NCBI RefSeq assembly: GCF_014207845.1
Contig: NZ_JACHLC010000001.1
Span: 1,798,001 to 1,862,000 of the forward strand
From: Chryseobacterium shigense
GTDB lineage: Bacteria; Bacteroidota; Bacteroidia; Flavobacteriales; Weeksellaceae
Direction of reading: 5' to 3'
DNA: 64,000 nt
Shown here: in pieces, positions 51,658-61,796 of the stretch
Layout: every line of letters begins with the position of its first letter
Position numbering within the stretch: the first letter of the stretch is position 1
Translations under genes and position numbers: made by a program
Notes under the pieces: model-generated
Told to the model about the DNA's origin: nothing
Database searches by the model: none
What the model saw: only the letters and a program-made list of their open reading frames with translations

Positions 51658-53259
51658 TTATCTTCTAGTTCTACCTTTATCGTTAGTTCTAGCATCTTGC
51701 GCAACACGGAAACCGATCCATCCGTAAGCCTTGCCCTGATTTTTGAATCTTCTTTGTCCCGGATCCAACCAATATGCTGTATCCTGCCAAGAACCTCCTT
51801 TTACAACTCTTACATCATTGGATACCGCAGAAGTTCTGTCTTTAGTATCTTTCTGAAGTTTTACTCTTCCTGCTCCATCTACAATAAATCTTTTTTGAGG
51901 AGAATTGTACATATCAAATGAAGAAGCTGAGTCTGAAGCTCTGTAATATTCTAAAGAAGACTGTCTGTCACCATCTCTGTAGTTTCTAAGATCGGCAACG
52001 GTTTCTCTTTCAAACTGTCCCGGAAGACCTCTGTAAACTAATCTTCCGTCTGATAAAGTATCATATTTAATGGTACCCTCATCAATCATTTTGTAAGTTC
52101 CGTCTCCGTTTTTTACGATAGCCTGAGGCATATTACCTCTATAATAGTTGAAATCGCTGAAATCTTCATCAATAATAGGTCTGTATACATCGGCAGTCCA
52201 TTCAGAAACGTTTCCGTACATACCGTAGATTCCTAAATCGTTAGAAGGGAATTGTCTTACGTCTGCTGTCTGTGCAGCTCCGTCATTTTTCCATCCTGCG
52301 ATACCGGAATAGTCACCTCTTCCCATTTTGAAGTTTTCAAGGTACATTCCTTTATCTCTTCCTTTTTTACCTGTAAGAGTTTCAATTTCAGGTTTTTTAC
52401 CTAAATATTGGTTATACTCTCTGTTTTTGGCCATACCAAGAGCTGCATATTCCCATTCAACTTCGGTAGGAAGTCTGAACTTCTGAACCATTGAAGCGTT
52501 AGGAGCTCTGTTTGCTGCAAGAAGTCTCTGGTTGGTTGTTTTCATACCGGATTTCTGCTGCATTCTTTTCTCGTTGATATATCCCTGCATTTCCGGATCA
52601 TTCGCTTTGAATTTATCCATATTGAATGCAGTTCCACCCTGGTTATTGGATTCGTTGATATACAAATCTTTAGCAATAACTCCGGCCTGCATTAAAGCTT
52701 TTTCATTCGCTCTGTCTGTAAGCCATTCACAATATCTGTTTGCCTGAGTCCAGGAAACTCCTACTACCGGGTAGTAATCGAATTCCGGAGAACGAAGATA
52801 AGTTTCATTATAATCGTTTCTGGCTAATTTGTTGTCCCATAAAAGAGTATCCGGCAAAGCACCGTTGTAGATCTCCTTGAAGCTAGGGTCACTTGGTGGA
52901 AATACGTACTTCAACCATGTAAGGTATTCGCGGTATTCGTAGTTAGTAATTTCTGTTTCTCCGATGAAGAATGAACTTACCTGCATTCTGCGCGGTGTGT
53001 TATTCCAATCATGCATAACATCATCTTTCACTAATCCCATTGTAAAAGTTCCACCTTCTACATATACCATTCCTGGCCACCCCTTCTGTTTTTGTTGCTT
53101 TCCTGCAAAAAACCAACCTTGTTTTTCGTTTGGTTTCCAACCTGTCTTGCTGACAAATTTTTTAGTACCGCCTCCTTTGCTGGTCCCGGATCCGCCACAG
53201 CTGGTTAATGCAAGTGTAGAACTTAATGCTATTAATGAAAACAACTTTAGTTTTTTCAT
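51658..53259 (-). CDS. gldJ: Gliding motility lipoprotein GldJ
   Basis: The protein has 533 residues from ATG 53259. The lipoprotein signal ends A-L-T-S-C21. The body is a formylglycine-generating-enzyme-like (SUMF1) domain: Y-V-E-G-G-T-F-T-M-G, E-I-T-N-Y-E-Y, F-R-L-P-T-E-V-E-W-E-Y-A-A-L-G, G-N-V-S-E-W-T-A-D and G-G-S-W-Q-D. GldJ supports the GldK/type IX secretion complex and gliding in flavobacteria. The neighbours porU and porV are divergent, the usual flavobacterial order. Confidence 0.92.
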   Translation of the reverse strand: MKKLKLFSLIALSSTLALTSCGGSGTSKGGGTKKFVSKTGWKPNEKQGWFFAGKQQKQKGWPGMVYVEGGTFTMGLVKDDVMHDWNNTPRRMQVSSFFIGETEITNYEYREYLTWLKYVFPPSDPSFKEIYNGALPDTLLWDNKLARNDYNETYLRSPEFDYYPVVGVSWTQANRYCEWLTDRANEKALMQAGVIAKDLYINESNNQGGTAFNMDKFKANDPEMQGYINEKRMQQKSGMKTTNQRLLAANRAPNASMVQKFRLPTEVEWEYAALGMAKNREYNQYLGKKPEIETLTGKKGRDKGMYLENFKMGRGDYSGIAGWKNDGAAQTADVRQFPSNDLGIYGMYGNVSEWTADVYRPIIDEDFSDFNYYRGNMPQAIVKNGDGTYKMIDEGTIKYDTLSDGRLVYRGLPGQFERETVADLRNYRDGDRQSSLEYYRASDSASSFDMYNSPQKRFIVDGAGRVKLQKDTKDRTSAVSNDVRVVKGGSWQDTAYWLDPGQRRFKNQGKAYGWIGFRVAQDARTNDKGRTRR

Positions 53260-53423
53260 AGTCGATATAAATATTTTCAAAGTACAAAGAAAAAATAAAT
53301 TATTCAATAAATCAAGTAAACATTTGATTTTTTTGAAAAACGTTAACAAATTAATTTTATTGTATCACAATTTAATTCTAAAATTTTCATTTTATTTGTA
53401 ATTCAGAAATTTCAATAATAAAC

Positions 53424-56400
53424 ATGAAACAAAAAATCACCTTTTTATTACTATTCTCTTTTGTATCAACACTTTGGGCCCAGAGAAAAGCCATAGAATG
53501 GGAAGGCTCTAAAATCCAGGATTTTGGTGAAACAAAATTAAATCTTCCAAATTTCAAAAATGAAGGTTTTTCGTTCAGCCAAAATAATGTTTTTATCATA
53601 ACTAAACAAAAAATAGGAGAAAAGCAGCTGAAAGTTTCGGATATGGCCTGGGAAAACGTTTCCAGTAAGGATTTATATGATCTTGACAAAGGCAGGCTAC
53701 CGGATTACGAAGTTGCAGATGTGGCCTATTATACATTGGAGGGAGAGAGATATGCCAGCATCAGTGTGGCTTTATTTAAGAATGTAAAGGGTCGTATCCA
53801 AAGACTTTCTTCATTCAACATTTCTGAAACAGCAGCTCCCAATAATTTCAGATCGGGCAATGCAAATAAAATAGGAACAACTAACAATCCTCTTGCTTCC
53901 GGAGGTTTTTATAAAATCAAAGTAGACAGATCCGGGATCTTTAAAATTACGGCACAGTTTTTAAGAGATAACGGTATTAATCCGGCTTCTGTAAATCCGA
54001 AAAATTTCAGGATCTATGGAAACGGCGGTGTAATGCTTCCTGAATACAACCAGGATACAAAATACAGCGCACTTCAGGAAAATGCCATCCAGGTGGTAGG
54101 TGAAGAAGACGGTGTATGGAATGACGGAGATTATGCCCTGTTCTATGCCCAGGGGCCAAACGGATACAATCTTTATGATACATCTAACGGAAATGGCTTC
54201 AAAAGAATAGATACACGAACAGACAGAAGCAATAATCTCAAAAATATATATGAAGATTTTTCTTACTACTTTATTAATTTTGATAAAGGTGCCGGCAAAA
54301 GAGTGCAACCGGTTGATGTCAATCTGCCGGCAGGGAGCCTGATTAACAGATACGATAATTATCAGGTAATCAACAATGACCAGATAAATCTTTTAAAAGT
54401 AGGAAGAATCTGGGTGGAAGAGGCGCCGTTCAATACAGACAAAGCGGTTACATTTACCACCGGTTCACCTATACAGCCCGGTGATGTTATAAAATACAGA
54501 ACACAGGTAGTAGGCTACAGATCACAGCAGAATTCAGTTGAATTTAAGATCAATAATCTCAATCCGATCACTCAGTCTGTTCCGGCTAATACCCCAACTT
54601 ATGGATTTGATTTTTATCAGATGAAATATGACGGAACAATATCCAATCTGAGCGGAAACCAGATTACCCTGAATTATGCTCCTAATATTTCCGTAAATCC
54701 TAACGGAGCTTTCCATTTCGATTATGCGGAGGTACAGTATAAAGAAAACCTTACTTTCAACGGATCACAGTTAAGCTTCAGAGATTTCTCGCTTATCAGC
54801 GGAACCAATATCAGCTACGGTTTCGGTATTACCAATGCTGCAAACCTTGAACAGGTATGGGATGTAACTGATATTACGAATGCCAACAGAAGAGTAAACA
54901 AGGCAGGTGCAGGAAATTTTAACTTCGGTTATATTACTTCAGATCCTAATTTCAATAACGAATTTGTAGCTTTCCGTGCGGATGCCGCCTACAACCCACA
55001 GTTTGTGGAAAGAGTTGCGAACCAGGACCTTTCAGGACTACAGAATGTAGATTACCTTATTATTACAGTTCCTGAGATGATGGCACAGGCACAGAGACTG
55101 GCCAGCTATCATCAGACCAAAAACAATTATACGGTAGAGGTTGTGGATGCTTCTAAAATTTACAATGAATTCGGAAGCGGAAGCAGGGATCTTACGGCAA
55201 TAAGAGATTTTGTAACCAAACTTAATAACAGCGCAAGACTTAAATATGTGTTCATTTTAGGAGATGCCTCTTATGATTATAAAAACAGAATCTCAGGGAA
55301 TTCCAATATTGTTTCCAGCTACGAAGGTGAGAATTCAGCAGATTTTGTAGGTTCTTTTGTAACGGATGATTATATTGTAATGACACAGCCGCAGACTACA
55401 TCTTCTATTGAAAATAACCTGCCGGACCTGCCTGTAGGGAGAATTCCTGCCGCTAACGTGACGGAAGCCGGAAATATGATCAATAAAACTCTTGCTTATT
55501 ACAATGCTCTTCCGGGACAGTCATCCCCTTTCGGAGAATGGAGAATGAAGCTTGATTTTGTGGTAGATGATGATAAAGACGGCGGAAGTCCTTTTCATGA
55601 AGTAATGAATAATACGTTGTCCAGTATTTTTGAACAGCCCGGACAGCAAGACCTGAAAGAATATAACGTAAGAAAGTTGTATCTGGATGCTTTCCCTGCC
55701 CAAAGTACTGCAGCAGGACAAAGATTTCCTCAGGTGACCCAGGCCATTTCAAATGACATCGGGAACAGTCTTTATCTGTTCTATTTCGGACATGGAGGTA
55801 TCAACGGATGGGCACAGGAAAGAGTACTGACAAGTACCGAGATTCAGAATTCCAATAACTTCTCCAATGTATACAGCAGATTTCCGTTTGTATCTACTAT
55901 TACCTGCGAATTTACATTATGGGATGAGCCTAATACATCTTCTGCAGGAGAACAGTTTATTAAACTTAAACAAGGGGGTACTGCAGCTATGATTACTTCA
56001 AGCCGTGCTATTGGAGTAGATTACGGACGTAACTTTACTGATCTTTATACCAAGAATATTTTCAAATTAGTCAATGATGATTTTGAAACTCTAGGATATG
56101 CTCATTTAAATGCTAAAAAACAAAAGGGATCCAGCATCGACCACCTTAAAGTAAATTTACTTGGAGATCCGGCTATGAAACTGAGCAGACCTCAGAGACA
56201 GCTTGTAATAGATAACATAGAATCTCCTGTTCCGGGACTTATCAGAGGATTGGATTTCATTAAAGTGAAAGGCCACATCAATAATCCTAACGGAACATTG
56301 AACACAACATTCAACGGAAGGGTTTCCATCAATATTTTTGATAAGAGATTAAACAAAAAAACTTTAAATAACGACGGAGTATTAGCTCCTGTTATGGATT

Positions 56401-57323
56401 ATACAGAAGAAGGAAGCGCTATTGTTAAAGCTTCAGGAACAGCTGTAAACGGAGTATTTAACGTGGAATTCTATGTTCCGAAAGATATCAACTATGCTGT
56501 AGGACAGGGAAGAATATTGGGTTATGCAGATAACAGGGCAACAGATGTATTCAATAATCAGGCAGTACAGGTAGGAGATATCAATCCCAACGGAATCAAT
56601 GATAATGAACCTCCAAAAGTAAAACTGTATATGAATAACACCAATTTTGCAGACGGAGGAATCACCAACCAGAATCCGATGCTTTTGGCTTGTATTACAG
56701 ATGACACAGGAATCAACTCTACAGGATCGGGTGTGGGTCATGATGTTACGGTTTACCTTGACGGACAGATCATCAATACAATTATTCTGAATGATTTCTT
56801 TGCCTCAGGGGAAGGAAACGGATGTTTAAGCCCGGGGCTTGCAGATTATCAGAAAGGAAATGTAACTTACCCTTTCAGAAATCTTGCAATAGGACAGCAC
56901 CAATTAACATTTAAAGTTTGGGATATAAACAATAATTCTACAACTGCTACGTTAAACTTTGAAGTTAAGGATGAAACCGATCAGCATCTGATCATCAACA
57001 GACCGCTGAACTGGCCGAATCCGTTTACCAATAAAACATACATCCAGTTTGAGCATAACTGCGATGATATTTTAGATGTAAATGTTCAAATTTATACCAT
57101 AACAGGAAAATTAGTAAGAACTTTATCTCAGCCGGTAGTTGCAGAACCGTTCCTACAGGGCTTTAGAACGCCACGCCAGGCAATTGAATGGGACGGAAGA
57201 GACGATTTTGGGGCAACTGTTGCAAAAGGTACGTATATTTTTAAGATATTTGCAAAAAGTCAAAATCAAGAAAAATGCAAAGGAAGTGCTACAGCTGTAG
57301 AAAAAATGGTACTTTTGAAATAA
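53424..57323 (+). CDS. porU: Type IX secretion system sortase PorU
   Basis: The protein has 1299 residues. A signal peptide ends S-T-L-W-A-Q. A C25 gingipain-like domain shows H790 in Y-F-G-H-G-G-I-N-G-W and C828 in T-I-T-C-E-F-T. Ig-like segments and a FlgD-like C-terminal domain follow (L-N-W-P-N-P-F-T, G-K-L-V-R-T-L, W-D-G-R-D-D-F-G). PorU removes the C-terminal signal of secreted proteins and links them to A-LPS at the surface. It is 60 bp before porV, probably in one operon. Confidence 0.94.
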   Translation: MKQKITFLLLFSFVSTLWAQRKAIEWEGSKIQDFGETKLNLPNFKNEGFSFSQNNVFIITKQKIGEKQLKVSDMAWENVSSKDLYDLDKGRLPDYEVADVAYYTLEGERYASISVALFKNVKGRIQRLSSFNISETAAPNNFRSGNANKIGTTNNPLASGGFYKIKVDRSGIFKITAQFLRDNGINPASVNPKNFRIYGNGGVMLPEYNQDTKYSALQENAIQVVGEEDGVWNDGDYALFYAQGPNGYNLYDTSNGNGFKRIDTRTDRSNNLKNIYEDFSYYFINFDKGAGKRVQPVDVNLPAGSLINRYDNYQVINNDQINLLKVGRIWVEEAPFNTDKAVTFTTGSPIQPGDVIKYRTQVVGYRSQQNSVEFKINNLNPITQSVPANTPTYGFDFYQMKYDGTISNLSGNQITLNYAPNISVNPNGAFHFDYAEVQYKENLTFNGSQLSFRDFSLISGTNISYGFGITNAANLEQVWDVTDITNANRRVNKAGAGNFNFGYITSDPNFNNEFVAFRADAAYNPQFVERVANQDLSGLQNVDYLIITVPEMMAQAQRLASYHQTKNNYTVEVVDASKIYNEFGSGSRDLTAIRDFVTKLNNSARLKYVFILGDASYDYKNRISGNSNIVSSYEGENSADFVGSFVTDDYIVMTQPQTTSSIENNLPDLPVGRIPAANVTEAGNMINKTLAYYNALPGQSSPFGEWRMKLDFVVDDDKDGGSPFHEVMNNTLSSIFEQPGQQDLKEYNVRKLYLDAFPAQSTAAGQRFPQVTQAISNDIGNSLYLFYFGHGGINGWAQERVLTSTEIQNSNNFSNVYSRFPFVSTITCEFTLWDEPNTSSAGEQFIKLKQGGTAAMITSSRAIGVDYGRNFTDLYTKNIFKLVNDDFETLGYAHLNAKKQKGSSIDHLKVNLLGDPAMKLSRPQRQLVIDNIESPVPGLIRGLDFIKVKGHINNPNGTLNTTFNGRVSINIFDKRLNKKTLNNDGVLAPVMDYTEEGSAIVKASGTAVNGVFNVEFYVPKDINYAVGQGRILGYADNRATDVFNNQAVQVGDINPNGINDNEPPKVKLYMNNTNFADGGITNQNPMLLACITDDTGINSTGSGVGHDVTVYLDGQIINTIILNDFFASGEGNGCLSPGLADYQKGNVTYPFRNLAIGQHQLTFKVWDINNNSTTATLNFEVKDETDQHLIINRPLNWPNPFTNKTYIQFEHNCDDILDVNVQIYTITGKLVRTLSQPVVAEPFLQGFRTPRQAIEWDGRDDFGATVAKGTYIFKIFAKSQNQEKCKGSATAVEKMVLLK

Positions 57324-57383
57324 ATTAAATAATACATAGATAATAATATTTATAAAAAACTGATAATATATAAAAGACAACAT

Positions 57384-58547
57384 ATGAATTTAACTACTAA
57401 ACTGCTTTTGGGATTTGGTTTAAGTGCTGGTTTTTTAGGCTATTCGCAAGATTTAAGTAAAATAAATCCAGTATTGACCGGAGCTCCTTTTCTAAGAATT
57501 GCACCAGATGCAAGAGCTGGAGGTATGGGAGACCAGGGGGTGGTAACTTCACCGGATGCATTTTCACAATTCTGGAATGCGGCAAAATATCCTTTTAGCA
57601 GAACAAGTTCTTCTATAGGTCTTAACTATACACCTTATATGGGGAAACTTACCAATGATGTATTTTTACTATATGGTGCATTCCATAAATTTTTAGGACA
57701 GGAAGAAAGATCTACAATCTCTGCAAGTATCTATTATTTCAACATGGGTGAAGTAGACCTTACCCAGTTGGTAGGTTCAGAAGTAACTTCTATGGGTACT
57801 TCAAAGCCTAATGAATTCTCCATTGACGTTGCTTACGGTCTGAAACTTTCAGATTCTTACTCAATGGCTGTTACCGGTAGATTCATCCGTTCAGATTTAG
57901 CCGGAGGTTTCAACACAGACACTACCCTTAAAGCTGCCAACAGTTTTGCCGTAGATGTTTCAGGATACTATACCTCTCCAAGATTTTCAAGTTTCGGAGG
58001 ATATGACGGTAAAGTAAATGCCGGTTTCGCAATCCAGAACTTAGGTCCGAAATTAGATTATACAGGAAATGAAGAATCCAGATCTTACCTGCCTACTATG
58101 GCCAGATTAGGAATTGGATACGATATGTATATGGATGATATGAACAGAATCGGGCTTAGTGTAGAAGGTTCAAAAATTCTTGTTCCCGGATCAGAATATG
58201 TAGGAATAGATCCTAATACAAGACAACCCAGATATGAGATTCCTAACGTAGGTCCTATCGCCGGAATCGGAAAATCTTTCAAAAACAAGAACAGTATCAT
58301 GTACAGTGGTGCTTTGGAATATTCTTATGACAATGCATTCTCTGTAAGAACAGGTTACTTCCACGAAAGTGAAGAGCAGGGAGCAAGACAGTTTGCTACT
58401 GCCGGTATCGGATTAAAATACCGTTCTTTCGGGCTTGATGTTTCTTACCTGATCAATATGTCAAAAATCAATACTGCTTTGGATAACACGCTTCGTTTCG
58501 GTCTTACCTGGAACATTGGTGACGAAACATCTAATGTAGATTATTAA
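57384..58547 (+). CDS. porV: Type IX secretion outer membrane protein PorV
   Basis: The protein has 387 residues. A signal peptide ends L-G-Y-S-Q. The mature N-terminus has F-L-R-I-A-P-D-A-R-A-G-G-M-G-D and Q-F-W-N-A-A-K-Y, the PorV signature, then a 14-strand FadL-type barrel. PorV shuttles cargo from the secretion channel to PorU. Position directly after porU supports the call. Confidence 0.95.
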   Translation: MNLTTKLLLGFGLSAGFLGYSQDLSKINPVLTGAPFLRIAPDARAGGMGDQGVVTSPDAFSQFWNAAKYPFSRTSSSIGLNYTPYMGKLTNDVFLLYGAFHKFLGQEERSTISASIYYFNMGEVDLTQLVGSEVTSMGTSKPNEFSIDVAYGLKLSDSYSMAVTGRFIRSDLAGGFNTDTTLKAANSFAVDVSGYYTSPRFSSFGGYDGKVNAGFAIQNLGPKLDYTGNEESRSYLPTMARLGIGYDMYMDDMNRIGLSVEGSKILVPGSEYVGIDPNTRQPRYEIPNVGPIAGIGKSFKNKNSIMYSGALEYSYDNAFSVRTGYFHESEEQGARQFATAGIGLKYRSFGLDVSYLINMSKINTALDNTLRFGLTWNIGDETSNVDY

Positions 58548-58563
58548 AAACATTATACAGTAT

Positions 58564-58593
58564 AAAAAAGCCTCATCATGATGAGGCTTTTTT
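58564..58593 (+). terminator. porUV terminator
   Basis: A fully palindromic 30-bp sequence AAAAAAGCCTCATC and its complement arm, with T run on the right, 17 bp after the porV stop. Confidence 0.9.
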
Positions 58594-58723
58594 TATGCCG
58601 GTAAAGAATTAACTTCAAACTTGTAAAGCAAAATTCACAATTCACTCTCCGGCTATTACAGAAATATAATATATAAGTTTGCAAAAGTCTCACTTTTATA
58701 AGGTTTTTGTTGTTTTCAATAAT

Positions 58724-58731
58724 TAATTTTG
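58724..58731 (+). promoter_or_regulatory. Possible -7 box at the FUSC gene start
   Basis: TAATTTTG matches TAnnTTTG and is followed by CAGT and the ATG at 58736, so a transcript from it would have essentially no leader. Confidence 0.35.
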
Positions 58732-58735
58732 CAGT

Positions 58736-61000
58736 ATGAATTATTCAGCAGAACTCAAAAAATTCGTTACCAGTCAATATGTATATTCTGCCATCAGAAT
58801 TACACTGGCAACTGTTCTGCCCTGTTTGGTTCTCGCCCACTTCGGAATCCTGAAAGAATATTTCCTTTTTCCGCTTGGAACCAGCTTTGTTGCCCTTTGT
58901 GATCAGCCCGGCCCTTTTATCAGAAGAAGAAACGCTCTAACATTTGCTATAGTCTGTTTTGTTTTTGTGGCGCTTATTGCCAGCCTGGTCATGAATTTTA
59001 AAATTCTGGTCATCACAGAAATTATTGTATTCGGGATATTTTTCTCTCTCATTGGGGTTTACGGACAGAGGCTTGCTGCTGTAGGTTCATTATCCCTTGT
59101 TGTTTTGGCGATTTTTATCGATGGGCATCTTACGGGAGGTAATATTTTTAAAAGCCTGCTGATCTTCGCATCCGGCTGTATATGGTTCCTGCTGATCTTT
59201 CTTATAGTTACAACAATCCAGCCTTATAAACTGGCGGGACAGATGATCGGGGAAAATTATCTCCAGCTTGCAGAATTTTTAAAGATCAAGGCCAACTATT
59301 ATCAGAAAAATCCTGATTTTGATAAATTAACAACCCAGGTTATTGCCAAGCAGATCGGGATCAAAAACCTTCAGGAAGAAACAAGAGAAACCGTTTTCAA
59401 GACCAGAACCATTGTTAATGAATCCACAACAACCAGCCGTCTTCTGATGCTGATGTTTTTGAATTCAATGGACCTTCATGAAAAACTGATGACATCTGAA
59501 AGCGACTATCAGAAACTGCAGCAGAGCTTTGAAGACAGCATGATCCTGGTTAATATCCATGATTACCTCAACCTGCTTGCCGAAGAAATTACCAATATCG
59601 GGATCTCTTTACAGATAGGAACAAGAGCCAAGCCTATATTCGATCTGGAGTTTGAGCTGAAAAACCTCAATTACCATTATTTTGAGCTTCGCAATAAGCA
59701 ACTGAGTTCCGATAATCTGGAAAACTTTATGGTTCTCCGCCAGATCCTGATGCGCATCAATGAAATTACCAAAGAGATCAATGAGATTTATAAGGTTTTC
59801 TCGCAGGATATTAAACTGGCCAAAAGTCTTTCCACCGGTCTGGATTTAAAAAAATTCATGCCTAATGAAGAAAAGCTCAATTTCAAAGTTCTAAGGAACA
59901 ATATTTCACTATCATCATCCCATTTCAGACATGCGATAAGAATTACGACCGCCCTTCTGGTAGGGTATCTTTTCTCTATGTTCAATTTCCTGGGACTTGG
60001 CCATACATATTGGATACTAATCACCATTACCGCGATACTGAAGCCCGCCTACTCTATTACCAAAAAACGGAATCTTCTCCGTCTTTACGGAACTATTGCC
60101 GGTGCGGTTATAGCCTATACAATCCTGCATTTCATCCACATCAACGCTCTTTTATTTACGATTTTGCTTTTGAGCATGATTATGTGTTTCAGCTTTCTGA
60201 AAGGACGTTACTTCTGGGCTGTACTGTTCATGACCATTTATATTTTCCTCAGCTTTAATTTTTTAAACCCCGGAAATGTAAATGTAATTTTCAAGGACAG
60301 GATTGTAGATACACTCATCGCTGGAGTCATTGCTTTTGCAGTATCCTATATTGTGCTTCCGGTTTGGGAACATACCCAGAATCTTGATCTGATGAAAAAA
60401 TCTGCCGCAGATAACCTGATCTATTTTGAAAGTGTTATTTCCAAATTCTTACAGGGCAGCTTTGATATTGAAGATTATAAAATGAAAAGGAAAAACGCCA
60501 TCATTTCACTGGCCAATCTTTCGGATAATTTTCAGAGAATGATCTCTGAACCTAAGAATCAACGGAAAAAACTGGAAGTTGTGCACCAGTTTGTGGCTAC
60601 ATCGCACCTCATCACGGCATATACGGCTTCCCTATCTCAATATTCCAAAAACAATGAAAAATATCCTGAAATTGATGCCGAAAGCTGGAGCAGAAAGATA
60701 GAGGCAGAAATGCAGCAGACTTCTGCTCTGCTAAACGGAAACGAGATCAATGAAGCTTTAAAAATGGAAAGCCGCCTGGAACCGGAAGACTCCTCCATTG
60801 AAGACATGCTTCTGAAAAGAAAAACGGAAATTGAGGAAAATGATCTTGTTGACAGAAGAGATCCTGATAAAATATCACATTTAACAGAGCTTAAAAACAT
60901 CCATGATATCCTGGAACTGATCTACGATGTTGCCAAAGAGCAGAGAAAAGTAATAGAAAAATACAAAAACGAGGCAGATTCTACTCTTCCACAATCGTAA
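58736..61000 (+). CDS. FUSC-family inner membrane protein (YccS-like)
   Basis: The protein has 754 residues. Two blocks of transmembrane helices (about 15-160 and 400-545) are separated by a long cytoplasmic helical region. The second block carries H-T-Y-W-I-L-I-T-I-T-A-I-L-K-P-A-Y, a fusaric-acid resistance (FUSC) signature. It may export aromatic acids or other small molecules; the substrate is unknown. Its 3' end overlaps the convergent phosphopantetheinyl transferase by 20 bp. Confidence 0.88.
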   Translation: MNYSAELKKFVTSQYVYSAIRITLATVLPCLVLAHFGILKEYFLFPLGTSFVALCDQPGPFIRRRNALTFAIVCFVFVALIASLVMNFKILVITEIIVFGIFFSLIGVYGQRLAAVGSLSLVVLAIFIDGHLTGGNIFKSLLIFASGCIWFLLIFLIVTTIQPYKLAGQMIGENYLQLAEFLKIKANYYQKNPDFDKLTTQVIAKQIGIKNLQEETRETVFKTRTIVNESTTTSRLLMLMFLNSMDLHEKLMTSESDYQKLQQSFEDSMILVNIHDYLNLLAEEITNIGISLQIGTRAKPIFDLEFELKNLNYHYFELRNKQLSSDNLENFMVLRQILMRINEITKEINEIYKVFSQDIKLAKSLSTGLDLKKFMPNEEKLNFKVLRNNISLSSSHFRHAIRITTALLVGYLFSMFNFLGLGHTYWILITITAILKPAYSITKKRNLLRLYGTIAGAVIAYTILHFIHINALLFTILLLSMIMCFSFLKGRYFWAVLFMTIYIFLSFNFLNPGNVNVIFKDRIVDTLIAGVIAFAVSYIVLPVWEHTQNLDLMKKSAADNLIYFESVISKFLQGSFDIEDYKMKRKNAIISLANLSDNFQRMISEPKNQRKKLEVVHQFVATSHLITAYTASLSQYSKNNEKYPEIDAESWSRKIEAEMQQTSALLNGNEINEALKMESRLEPEDSSIEDMLLKRKTEIEENDLVDRRDPDKISHLTELKNIHDILELIYDVAKEQRKVIEKYKNEADSTLPQS

Positions 61001-61595
61001 AACAATAATCATCAAAAAATTCCACTCTGGCTTTAAACTCATCTGAAAATTGCTCATCATAAACCCTGCAGCTTATTTTATGAAGATGTTTAAGCTCAAA
61101 CGGCTTCACTTCATAATTTTTCTTGAGAGACCAGTATTTTGAGTGATGGATTTTGTACATACTTTCCTTCACACTCCATATTATAGTATAAAACGTCACG
61201 GAATTATTCTCAGGAATAAAACCTCTTTCATTTTCGTAAGTGAATTTATCAATAACCCTCAGAATCTTTGGATTGAATTTTTCAATATCAATGCCTATTT
61301 TGTTTTTGGAGATAGCTATCGCGGCAAAAGGAAATGAATGAGTGATAGAAATTTCAGCATCTTTAGGTGACAAAAACGGCTCCCTTTCTTTGTATAATAT
61401 TTTGGAATGAGGTTTTAAACCTTTTAAAAGTTTACGTACCATCAATACTTCCAGCAGTTTTTTAGGATGGTAATCTTTTACCTTTTCGGCGTTTTCAGGT
61501 TCCAGAAGCTCGCTGATATCAAGTTCTTCACTTTCATCATATTTCCATACGAGGATTGTGGCGTTGTCATCTGAAAAATCTCGGTAAAGGGGCAT
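60981..61595 (-). CDS. 4'-phosphopantetheinyl transferase superfamily protein
   Basis: The protein has 204 residues from ATG 61595. Signatures are I-S-I-T-H-S-F-P, I-G-I-D-I-E-K-F (metal site) and W-S-V-K-E-S-M-Y-K. It transfers the phosphopantetheine arm from CoA to carrier proteins. The Sfp-like design suggests a secondary-metabolism or general carrier target, for instance flexirubin-type pigment synthesis, but no such genes are nearby. Confidence 0.9.
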   Translation of the reverse strand: MPLYRDFSDDNATILVWKYDESEELDISELLEPENAEKVKDYHPKKLLEVLMVRKLLKGLKPHSKILYKEREPFLSPKDAEISITHSFPFAAIAISKNKIGIDIEKFNPKILRVIDKFTYENERGFIPENNSVTFYTIIWSVKESMYKIHHSKYWSLKKNYEVKPFELKHLHKISCRVYDEQFSDEFKARVEFFDDYCFTIVEE

Positions 61596-61619
61596 CGTTT
61601 TTTTATTCGATAAAAGTAG

Positions 61620-61796
61620 TGAAAAGATGTGGAAGTTGAAAGGGATGGAAGAGGGATGCAGGAAGAGGGAGGTTACTGGTAGTCTATACAATAACTTTAG
61701 ACTTTAACTAAGAAAATCTATTCATCAAAAAAAACAAAATCCTTTAGCTTAACCTTCATAAACTTCCTTCTTCCCGCTCCCCTCTTCCTTTCTTAT
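61620..61796. repeat. Purine/pyrimidine-rich low-complexity spacer
   Basis: 61,625-61,675 is GA-rich (GGGATGGAAGAGGGATGCAG, GAAGAGGGAGG), and 61,752-61,796 is its CT-rich counterpart (CTTCCTTCTTCCCGCTCCCC). The GA-rich part resembles 21432-21475. It looks like a decayed interspersed inverted repeat. Confidence 0.4.
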
